Below, piece by piece: positions 7,194 to 12,046 of a stretch of 12,046 nt of DNA (the first letter of the stretch is position 1; each line of letters starts with the position of its first letter). Location of the stretch: contig CACZON010000220.1 of the NCBI GenBank assembly GCA_902782805.1, forward strand, positions 1 to 12,046, in the 5' to 3' direction. The DNA is from Oscillospiraceae bacterium (lineage in GTDB: Bacteria; Bacillota; Clostridia; Oscillospirales; Acutalibacteraceae). A program made the position numbers and the translations under genes. The notes beneath the pieces are model-generated. The model saw only the letters and a list, made by a program, of their open reading frames with translations, did no database searches and was not told the DNA's origin.

Positions 7194-7228
7194 AAAAAAA
7201 TCCCGAATATGCTGCTGCATACTCGGGA
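7194..7228 (-). terminator. T-box regulated terminator of valS leader
   Basis: On the minus strand TCCCGAGTATGC (7228-7217) pairs with GCATATTCGGGA (7212-7201) around an AGCA loop, followed by seven T residues (7200-7194). The CCCG at the stem base can instead pair with the CGGG at the start of the T-box sequence, the alternative antiterminator fold. Confidence 0.92.
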
Positions 7229-7466
7229 CGAATCGATGAAAATCCGCGGTACCACCCGTTTTTTCCGGCAAGCCGGAACCCTTAAAGCTTCCTCAACCGA
7301 AAGCCGCTGCCGCTAACGGGGCAAACCGCCGCGCCTTACTGAGCGTTCGGGCGCGAAACTCCGGGACGACCTATTCATTTTCAGCTTACCTTCGGCTTGC
7401 ACCAACCGCCGTTTCTCTTTGCGGACGCTGAAAAGTTTTATTCCCATCACAGTATTTTCATATATC
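7194..7466 (-). promoter_or_regulatory. T-box riboswitch leader of valS (Val GUC specifier)
   Basis: The leader senses tRNA-Val charging and controls read-through into valS. On the minus strand the T-box core CGGGTGGTACCGCGG lies at 7258-7244; its UGGU bulge would pair with the tRNA acceptor end. Stem I is recognisable: TTTTCAGC/GCTGAAAA arms (about 7434-7427 and 7385-7378), an AAAGAGA bulge region, and the distal loop in GGTTGGTGCAAGCC. In the specifier loop, GAATAG is followed by GTC (7370-7368), then a purine, then TCCC, which can pair with GGGA (7444-7441) on the 5' side. GUC is a valine codon, in agreement with the downstream gene. A GCGCC/GGCGC stem II and a TTCCGGC/GCCGGAA stem III (7278-7263) follow. 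The 5' end is inferred from the promoter. Confidence 0.95.
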
Positions 7467-7486
7467 GATGTTATTATACGTATAAA
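7457..7486 (+). promoter_or_regulatory. Possible weak promoter for the DUF3810 gene
   Basis: TTCATA (7457-7462), an 18-base spacer and TATAAA (7481-7486) could start plus-strand transcription near 7493. The -35 matches only 4 of 6 consensus bases. The -10 lies beside the minus-strand TATAAT within the palindrome TATACGTATA (7475-7484). Confidence 0.35.
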
Positions 7487-7502
7487 GGATGCGTTTTGTC
7501 AA
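7473..7502 (-). promoter_or_regulatory. Consensus sigma-A promoter of the valS T-box
   Basis: On the minus strand a perfect TTGACA (7502-7497) and a perfect TATAAT (7478-7473) are separated by 18 bases. The predicted transcription start is near 7466, which gives a leader of roughly 300 bases before valS, as expected for a T-box. Confidence 0.9.
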
Positions 7503-7532
7503 TCATTTTTCCGTAAAATCGGCGAAAAAACA

Positions 7533-7542
7533 AAGGAAGGGG
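7533..7542 (+). promoter_or_regulatory. RBS supporting a GTG start for the DUF3810 gene
   Basis: AAGGAAGGGG lies 8 bases before the GTG at 7551. The only upstream in-frame ATG, at 7419, lies opposite the valS T-box leader and upstream of any likely promoter for this gene. Confidence 0.7.
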
Positions 7543-7550
7543 TTCTTCGC

Positions 7551-8642
7551 GTGAAAAAAATCCTGCATCTCAAAAGGATCTGGCTGCTGCTTCTGCTGCC
7601 GGTCTGCTTCCTGCTGCTCGTTTTTGCAAAGCGGTATCCGGACTTTGCCCAATGGATCGCACAGGGGCCGTATCTCGTCTACGCAAAGATCCTAAGCACC
7701 CTTACCCGATGGATTCCCTTCTCCCTGATGGAGATTCTGATCCTTCTCCTGTGTGTGTTCGTTCCGGTGTTCCTCATCGTTTCCGTGGTGCAGCTGATCC
7801 GGAAGAAGCGCGGATTCTGGAAATTCTTTCTGAACCTCTTCTGCGTGATCTCGATCGTGTTCGCGATGTTCACCTTCGGCTGCGGAACGAATTACTACCG
7901 CTATACCTTTGCCCAGCGAAGCGGCCTGACGCTGCAGAAATCGACCGACGAAGAGCTCGCCGCGCTCTGCCGCGCGCTCGCGCTGAAGATCAACGAAGTC
8001 CGCCCGCAGCTTTCGGAGGACGAGTTCGGTGTTATGTCAACCGAGCGGTTCGATTATTCTGAGATCGCCTCCCGCGCCGGCGCGGAAGTATCGGCGCTCG
8101 GAGCGGATTATCCCGAATTTGAAAGCGATCTCGGCGCACCGAAGCCGGTGCTTCTTTCGCGGATGATGTCCTATACGAATACCTCGGGGGTCTTTTCCGC
8201 CTTTACGATGGAGGCGAACGTCAATACCGATATGCCCGATTATCTTCTCCCGTCAACGATGTGCCACGAGCTTTCCCATCTCCACGGCTACATGCGTGAG
8301 GACGAAGCGAATTTTATCGCGTATCTTGCCTGCAGACAGAGCGAAAGCCCGGAATTCCGCTATTCCGGGCTGATGCTTGCGTTCCTTTATTCGAACAACG
8401 CCCTCTTCGCGTCCGACCGGGAGCTCGGCAACGAGTGTTATGCGCTGCTCTGCGAAGGCGCGCGCCGCGATTTTGCGGCCAACAGCGCCTACTGGAAACA
8501 GTTCGAGGGCAAGGTCGCAGAGGTAAGCCAGAAGATCAACGACGCCTACCTCAAAGCGAACGACCAGACAGACGGAACGAAAAGCTACGGCCGGATGGTC
8601 GACCTGCTCCTTGCGCTCTACCGCCGCGACGGCGCCGTTTAG
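7551..8642 (+). CDS. DUF3810-type membrane metallopeptidase-like protein
   Basis: A 363-residue membrane protein resembling the DUF3810 family, whose substrate is unknown. Three hydrophobic segments lie near residues 10-26, 56-83 and 93-112, followed by a large soluble domain that the topology suggests is outside the membrane. That domain contains CHELSHLHGYMREDEANFIA (238-257), an HExxH zinc motif (H239, E240, H243) with E252 a likely third ligand, as in gluzincin-type peptidases. This supports but does not prove peptidase activity. The start is a GTG with a strong ribosome binding site; the protein then opens with a basic stretch and a hydrophobic helix. It faces trmB tail-to-tail with overlapping stop codons and shares its upstream region with the divergent valS leader. 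No neighbour hints at a target. Confidence 0.85.
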   Translation: MKKILHLKRIWLLLLLPVCFLLLVFAKRYPDFAQWIAQGPYLVYAKILSTLTRWIPFSLMEILILLLCVFVPVFLIVSVVQLIRKKRGFWKFFLNLFCVISIVFAMFTFGCGTNYYRYTFAQRSGLTLQKSTDEELAALCRALALKINEVRPQLSEDEFGVMSTERFDYSEIASRAGAEVSALGADYPEFESDLGAPKPVLLSRMMSYTNTSGVFSAFTMEANVNTDMPDYLLPSTMCHELSHLHGYMREDEANFIAYLACRQSESPEFRYSGLMLAFLYSNNALFASDRELGNECYALLCEGARRDFAANSAYWKQFEGKVAEVSQKINDAYLKANDQTDGTKSYGRMVDLLLALYRRDGAV

Positions 8643-9304
8643 TCGTTTCCCTTGCGGAAAATCGCCGCTTTGATCGGGATCCCTTCGGAGGAGAAGAGAA
8701 TTTCATGTTCGGTCAGGACGTTCTCCGGCCATTCTTTCTCGGCGTGGAGATCGTACGTTTTTCGCAGCAGCGCAAAGTGCTCCTGTGCAAAATAGCCGAG
8801 CGAATCTTCAAAGAGCCCGTCGCTGTCGGTCTTGAACCAGATCTCGCCGCCGTCCTCCAGAAGCTGCTTGTACATCCGCAGGAAGATCGGATAGGTCAGG
8901 CGGCGCTTGTGGTGCTTTTTCTTCTGCCAGGGATTGCAGAAATTGATATAGATCCGCGCCGCGCGGTCGTTTTCGTTCATGATCGCGGGCAGGCGCTCGA
9001 TATGATACGCGCAGAGAAGGATATTGCCGACTTCTTCCCCGGCCCTTTCGTAGGCGGCGGAAATATTGCGGCGCGCAACGCCCAGAACGTCCGCGCTCTG
9101 ATCGATCCCGATGAAATTGATCTCGGGATGCAGAAGCCCCATTTCTGCGAGGAACGGGCTTTTTCCGCAGCCGAGCTCCAGATAGACCGGCTGCTTTTTC
9201 CGGAAGCTGCCGGCCCATTTTCCGAGGAGCTGCTCCGGCTCATCGACAAAAAACGGCGAAGCGGCAAGCTCCGGTCTGGCCCATTTCTTTTTTCTCATCC
9301 TCAT
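8639..9304 (-). CDS. trmB: tRNA (guanine-N7)-methyltransferase TrmB
   Basis: A 221-residue SAM-dependent methyltransferase that makes 7-methylguanosine at position 46 in the variable loop of tRNAs. The SAM-binding loop is YLELGCGKSPF (41-51), followed by FIGIDQS (64-70). The TrmB signature NFCNPWQKKKHHKRRL spans 121-136; the more familiar form has SDPW, so N124 replaces the usual aspartate. FKTDSDGLFE (157-166) and TEHE (198-201, usually TxYE) complete the substrate-binding motifs. Length is normal. The ATG at 9304 has only a weak GGTGA site upstream; a second ATG at 9298 is possible but sits too close to GAGG. A good promoter lies at 9336-9364. The gene appears to be transcribed alone and ends in a 4-base overlap with the DUF3810 gene, without a visible terminator. 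Confidence 0.95.
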   Translation of the reverse strand: MRMRKKKWARPELAASPFFVDEPEQLLGKWAGSFRKKQPVYLELGCGKSPFLAEMGLLHPEINFIGIDQSADVLGVARRNISAAYERAGEEVGNILLCAYHIERLPAIMNENDRAARIYINFCNPWQKKKHHKRRLTYPIFLRMYKQLLEDGGEIWFKTDSDGLFEDSLGYFAQEHFALLRKTYDLHAEKEWPENVLTEHEILFSSEGIPIKAAIFRKGND

Positions 9305-9335
9305 TGTGATTCACCGCTTTTCTTATTTCTTTTTC

Positions 9336-9364
9336 ATCTTATCATCCCGGAGAAATCCGGTCAA
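9336..9364 (-). promoter_or_regulatory. Sigma-A promoter for trmB
   Basis: On the minus strand TTGACC (9364-9359), a 17-base spacer and TAAGAT (9341-9336) lie about 32 bases upstream of the trmB start. The -35 box is separated by 7 bases from the divergent -35 box of the CPBP gene. Confidence 0.65.
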
Positions 9365-9371
9365 GGATTTA

Positions 9372-9400
9372 TTGACAGAATTGCCCGAATGGTGGATAAT
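9372..9400 (+). promoter_or_regulatory. Sigma-A promoter for the CPBP-tadA-xylanase string
   Basis: A perfect TTGACA (9372-9377), a 17-base spacer and GATAAT (9395-9400) predict a transcription start near 9407, about 27 bases before the CPBP start codon. No other promoter is apparent before the xylanase gene, so this one could drive all three genes. Confidence 0.85.
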
Positions 9401-9433
9401 AAGCTTACAGCAACGAAAGCGAGGCATTTCCCT

Positions 9434-10498
9434 ATGGCTCAATATCCGTATCCTCCGTCTTCCTATCCGCAGCCGCAGTATCCGCAGCCGCAGTACGCGC
9501 CCGCGTATGCCGTGCGCCCGGTGATTCCTCCGGATCCGAAAAAGGTCTATTCAAAATCGATCCGCAAGGATTCGAATCGCCTCTCCTGGATGGTGCTGGC
9601 GGGGATCTTCGGGATGTCGTTTTTATATCTCTTTTTATCCTTCGCCCTCGGCATCTTCGGCTATCCGCATATCTACGGTGATTTCTCCGGGATGAGCGAA
9701 GAGGTCTATTACGCGCTCTCCTGCTTCTATTACGTCGTCGGCATGTTCCTGCCGTTCCTTCTGATGACGCTCGTCTCCAAAATCAGCGTCAACGAGCTGA
9801 TCCCCGTTCGGAAAACCGGATTTTTCTACGCCGTTCTCTGCATCCTGTTCGGCGTCGGAGTTTGCCTTGCGGCAAATTATCCCTCGAATCTCGTCAGCTA
9901 CCTTCTCGAAGAGGTCGGCCTTTCCGGCGAGCTGCCGCAGTCGCCTCTGCCGAAAGGGATCGTCGGCTCGATCCTCTATTTCGTCAATATCGCGATCATC
10001 CCGCCGTTTGTCGAGGAATTCGCGTTCCGCGGCGTGATCCTCTCGCGTCTGCGCAAATACGGCAACGGGTTCGCCGTTCTCGCTACTTCGATCCTCTTCG
10101 CCCTCTTCCACGGCAACCTGATCCAGCTCGTCTTCGCATTCTGCTGCGGAATGATCTTCGGCTGGATCGTCGTCAAGACGGGCAACCTCTTTTTGACGAT
10201 CATCATCCACGCGATCAACAACGGCTTTTCCGTTGCGACGGAGCTCTGGTACGAGGCTTCGCCGACCGATCAGACCGATCTTTTGCAGACGATTCTTTTC
10301 TTCGGCCTCATCGCCCTCGGCGCGCTTGCGCTGTTCTTCCTGATTCTGCGGCACCGCGAATTCTTCAAAAAGACGCCCGGCGCCGTTCGCCCGCCCTATT
10401 CCTTCGGCCGGCGCCTTGCGATGCTCGTGCTCAATCCGGGCTTTATCGCGCTGTTCGTCTATTTCGTCTTCACGACGATCGAATTCCTTCTGATGTAG
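9434..10498 (+). CDS. CPBP family intramembrane metalloprotease
   Basis: A 354-residue membrane protein of the CPBP (CAAX protease and bacteriocin-processing, also called Abi) family. Motif 1 is EEFAFRG (194-200; E194, E195, R199), motif 2 FALFHGN (222-228; H226) and motif 3 HAINNG (259-264; H259, N263), so the expected catalytic and metal-binding residues are all present. Hydrophobic segments flank them, with about eight in total. The first ~35 residues are a cytoplasmic-looking tail rich in Pro, Tyr and Gln (YPQPQ repeated), not part of the core family. The reading frame stays open far upstream, but homology, the promoter at 9372-9400 and a GAGG 10 bases before the ATG fix the start at 9434. 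Substrates of such proteins vary (prenylated proteins, bacteriocin leaders, unknown) and cannot be inferred here. tadA follows after 4 bases. Confidence 0.92.
   Translation: MAQYPYPPSSYPQPQYPQPQYAPAYAVRPVIPPDPKKVYSKSIRKDSNRLSWMVLAGIFGMSFLYLFLSFALGIFGYPHIYGDFSGMSEEVYYALSCFYYVVGMFLPFLLMTLVSKISVNELIPVRKTGFFYAVLCILFGVGVCLAANYPSNLVSYLLEEVGLSGELPQSPLPKGIVGSILYFVNIAIIPPFVEEFAFRGVILSRLRKYGNGFAVLATSILFALFHGNLIQLVFAFCCGMIFGWIVVKTGNLFLTIIIHAINNGFSVATELWYEASPTDQTDLLQTILFFGLIALGALALFFLILRHREFFKKTPGAVRPPYSFGRRLAMLVLNPGFIALFVYFVFTTIEFLLM
9464..9493 (+). repeat. Two perfect 15-base tandem repeats in the CPBP gene
   Basis: The unit TATCCGCAGCCGCAG occurs twice without a mismatch (9464-9478 and 9479-9493), encoding YPQPQ twice. 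Its length is a multiple of three, so copy number changes would lengthen or shorten the tail without a frameshift. Confidence 0.85.
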
Positions 10499-10502
10499 CG
10501 CT

Positions 10503-11015
10503 ATGGCAGAGAAGCGTTATCTTCCGAACCACCGCTATATGAACGAAGCGATCGCCCTCGCGAAGGAAGCCGGCGCCTCCGGCGATATCCCCGTCGGCGC
10601 GGTCGTTGTAAAAGACGGAAGCATCGTCGGCCGGGGCTTCAACCGCCGCGAGCGCGATAAAAGCGCCGTCTCCCACGCGGAGATCCTCGCGATCGAGGAG
10701 GCCTGCCGCGCGCTCGGGGATTGGCACCTCGATTCCTGCGAGCTCTATGTCACCCTCGAGCCCTGCCCGATGTGCGCCGGTGCGATTCTCAATTCCCGTA
10801 TCGCAAAAGTGATCTTCGGCGCCTACGATCCGAAGGCCGGCTCCCTCAAGAGCGTGACCGAGCTTTTTTCCCTCCCCTATAACCACAGGCCCGAAATCTG
10901 GGGCGGTGTGATGGAGGAGGAATGCCGCGCGCTGCTCGAAGATTTTTTCCGCGCGCTTCGGGAAGACGAAAGCGCCGCAAAAAAGGAAAAAGCCGCCGAA
11001 CCGGCGGAACGATAA
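10503..11015 (+). CDS. tadA: tRNA adenosine(34) deaminase TadA
   Basis: A 170-residue zinc-dependent deaminase that converts adenosine to inosine at the wobble position of tRNA-Arg(ACG), so that it can read CGU, CGC and CGA codons. The zinc and catalytic motifs are HAE (H58, E60) and PCPMC (87-91; C88, C91), embedded in the typical VTLEPCPMCAGAILNSRI block (83-100). DIPVGAVVVKDG (28-39) and the C-terminal EIWGG region also fit TadA better than other cytidine deaminase-fold enzymes. The last ~20 residues form a charged Lys/Ala/Glu tail beyond the core. The ATG lies 4 bases after the CPBP stop; no good ribosome binding site is visible, so it may depend on translational coupling. A later ATG at 10539 is possible but would trim the N-terminal helix. 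Confidence 0.96.
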   Translation: MAEKRYLPNHRYMNEAIALAKEAGASGDIPVGAVVVKDGSIVGRGFNRRERDKSAVSHAEILAIEEACRALGDWHLDSCELYVTLEPCPMCAGAILNSRIAKVIFGAYDPKAGSLKSVTELFSLPYNHRPEIWGGVMEEECRALLEDFFRALREDESAAKKEKAAEPAER

Positions 11016-11027
11016 ACGAGATTCAAA

Positions 11028-11034
11028 AAGGAGG
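11028..11034 (+). promoter_or_regulatory. RBS of the GH10 xylanase gene
   Basis: AAGGAGG, a near-complete match to the 16S rRNA anti-Shine-Dalgarno, lies 4 bases before the ATG at 11039 and 7 bases before the ATG at 11042. Spacing favours 11042, though the two starts differ by only one methionine. Confidence 0.75.
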
Positions 11035-11041
11035 ACGAATG

Positions 11042-12028
11042 ATGACGACTTTAAAGGACGCGTACAAGGACTATTTCTACATCGGCGCCGCCGCCAACGC
11101 GCGAGGCCTTGAAACGCACCGCGACCTGCTCGCAACGCAGTTTTCCAGCATGACCTGCGAAAACGAAATGAAACACATGAGCGTAGCGAAAGCGCCCGGG
11201 CAGTACGATTTCACCGTTGCCGACAAGATGGTGGATTTCGCAAAGGAAAACGGGATGCAGATGCGCGGTCATTGCATGGTATGGCACGCGCAGGCAGCCC
11301 GCTTCCTCTATCAGAATCCGGACGGCTCCTACGTTTCGCGCGAGACGCTGATCGCAAACCTCAAGGCGCATATTCATACCTACGCCCAGCATTTCAAGGG
11401 CAGGGTCAACGCCTACGACGTGGTCAACGAAGCGATCGACGACAAAAACGGCCTCTTCCTGCGCCGCAGCTTCTGGACGGAGATCATCGGCGACGATTTC
11501 CTCGATATCGCCTTTACCGCAGCCGCGCTCGAGGATCCGGACGTCAAGCTCTTCTACAACGATTATAACGAATGGTATCCCGATAAATCCGAAAAGATCG
11601 AAAAGCTCGTACGCGGCATGCTCGAGCGGGGAATTCCGATCTCCGGCCTCGGCCTGCAGAGCCACTACAACGTCTCGTGCCTCAACGATTTCGACAACAT
11701 CCGCCGCGCCTACGAGCGCTACGCGAAGCTCGGGATCGACCTGCACGTTACGGAGCTGGACGTTTCCTGCTTCGACCCGGAGGACAAACGCACCGAGCTG
11801 ACCGAGCCCACCTCCGAAATGACCGAAAAGGTCGCTTTATTCTACGAAAAATTCTTCGCGATGCTGCGCGAATACAAAGGCGTCGTCAAGAGCGTCACCT
11901 TCTGGGGCATCGCGGACGACTACACCTGGCTCGATAATTTCCCCGTACGCGGACGGAAAAACTGGCCGCTGCTTTTCGATATCAACCATCAGCCGAAGGA
12001 AGCGTTCTGGCGCGTTGCGCAGTTCTGA
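11042..12028 (+). CDS. GH10 endo-1,4-beta-xylanase, intracellular type
   Basis: A 328-residue glycoside hydrolase of family 10, retaining enzymes that cleave beta-1,4-xylosidic bonds in xylan or xylo-oligosaccharides. The protein is essentially a single TIM-barrel domain. The acid/base is E130 in YDVVNEAID (125-133) and the nucleophile E238 in HVTELDV (235-241). Substrate-site residues include ENEMK (40-44), GHCMVWH (76-82) and FWGIADDYTW (287-296). There is no signal peptide and no carbohydrate-binding or surface-anchoring module, so it probably acts in the cytosol on imported oligosaccharides, as known for intracellular GH10 enzymes. The gene is complete, ends 18 bases from the window edge, and starts 26 bases after tadA with a strong ribosome binding site. 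No other sugar-use gene is visible, but the sequence beyond the edge is unseen. Confidence 0.95.
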   Translation: MTTLKDAYKDYFYIGAAANARGLETHRDLLATQFSSMTCENEMKHMSVAKAPGQYDFTVADKMVDFAKENGMQMRGHCMVWHAQAARFLYQNPDGSYVSRETLIANLKAHIHTYAQHFKGRVNAYDVVNEAIDDKNGLFLRRSFWTEIIGDDFLDIAFTAAALEDPDVKLFYNDYNEWYPDKSEKIEKLVRGMLERGIPISGLGLQSHYNVSCLNDFDNIRRAYERYAKLGIDLHVTELDVSCFDPEDKRTELTEPTSEMTEKVALFYEKFFAMLREYKGVVKSVTFWGIADDYTWLDNFPVRGRKNWPLLFDINHQPKEAFWRVAQF

Positions 12029-12046
12029 TCCCGGCCGGCTCCATCC

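Noticed and set aside
5924..7195. 423-residue plus-strand open frame opposite valS
   Set aside because: It mirrors valS codons, has no domain I recognise and no supporting start signals.
7160..7255. Extension of valS to an ATG at 7255
   Set aside because: This ATG lies inside the T-box antiterminator and terminator. The extra residues do not resemble ValRS, and AGAGGAG precedes the ATG at 7159.
7419..7550. Extension of the DUF3810 gene to an ATG at 7419
   Set aside because: It would be read from the strand opposite stem I of the T-box and begins upstream of any likely plus-strand promoter. The GTG at 7551 has a strong ribosome binding site.
8435..9433. Upstream extension of the CPBP frame by 333 codons
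   Set aside because: The frame happens to be open opposite trmB. The promoter at 9372-9400 and family similarity place the start at 9434.
10993..11007. CCGCCG/CGGCGG hairpin near the tadA stop as a terminator
   Set aside because: The stem is only 6 bp with a 3-base loop, lies inside the tadA coding sequence and is not followed by a T run.
1..12046. A defence island, mobile element or new multi-gene system
   Set aside because: All genes but two (YihY and DUF3810) fall in families with known general roles. No repeats, integrase, transposase, attachment sites or abrupt composition change are seen. The CPBP (Abi) protein alone is not evidence of a defence system.

Overview
The window looks like the chromosome of an endospore-forming member of the Bacillota, most likely a fairly GC-rich clostridial lineage. 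The evidence is a complete spoIIAA-spoIIAB-sigF sporulation operon, a T-box leader in front of valS, strong AAGGAGG-type ribosome binding sites and consensus sigma-A promoters. Gene density is high, products are mostly housekeeping, and I see no insertion sequence, prophage, CRISPR array, tRNA or rRNA. The species cannot be named from this sequence.

Layout. Positions 45-2079 (minus) hold a YihY/BrkB-type membrane protein gene that overlaps a fused ispD-ispF gene of the MEP isoprenoid pathway. A short AT-rich gap (about 2080-2176) carries overlapping divergent promoters and leads on the plus strand to a formate/nitrite transporter family gene (2177-2797), closed by a strong bidirectional terminator (2811-2843). 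Positions 2954-4404 (minus) hold the forespore sigma-F module: SpoIIAA (anti-anti-sigma), SpoIIAB (anti-sigma kinase) and sigma-F. Just upstream is valS (4541-7159, minus), with its own terminator at 4431-4468 and a full T-box leader at about 7194-7466 driven by a TTGACA/TATAAT promoter. The 391-base stretch 7160-7550 is therefore regulatory, not empty.

From 7551 a membrane-anchored DUF3810-type HExxH metallopeptidase (plus) runs tail-to-tail into trmB (8639-9304, minus), their stop codons overlapping. A second promoter pair with back-to-back -35 boxes (9336-9400) drives trmB leftward and, rightward, a compact gene string: a CPBP (CAAX/Abi) intramembrane protease, tadA, and a GH10 xylanase without signal peptide (11042-12028).

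How the genes fit together. Three units are functionally clear: sigma-F control of sporulation, tRNA decoding and charging (valS, trmB, tadA), and MEP isoprenoid synthesis (ispDF). The others are neighbours rather than evident partners. I found no convincing new multi-gene system. The points most worth a second look are regulatory: two promoter regions with facing, near-symmetric -10 elements, a valS terminator that leaves almost no room for a spoIIA promoter, and a xylanase gene placed behind a tRNA-modification gene.
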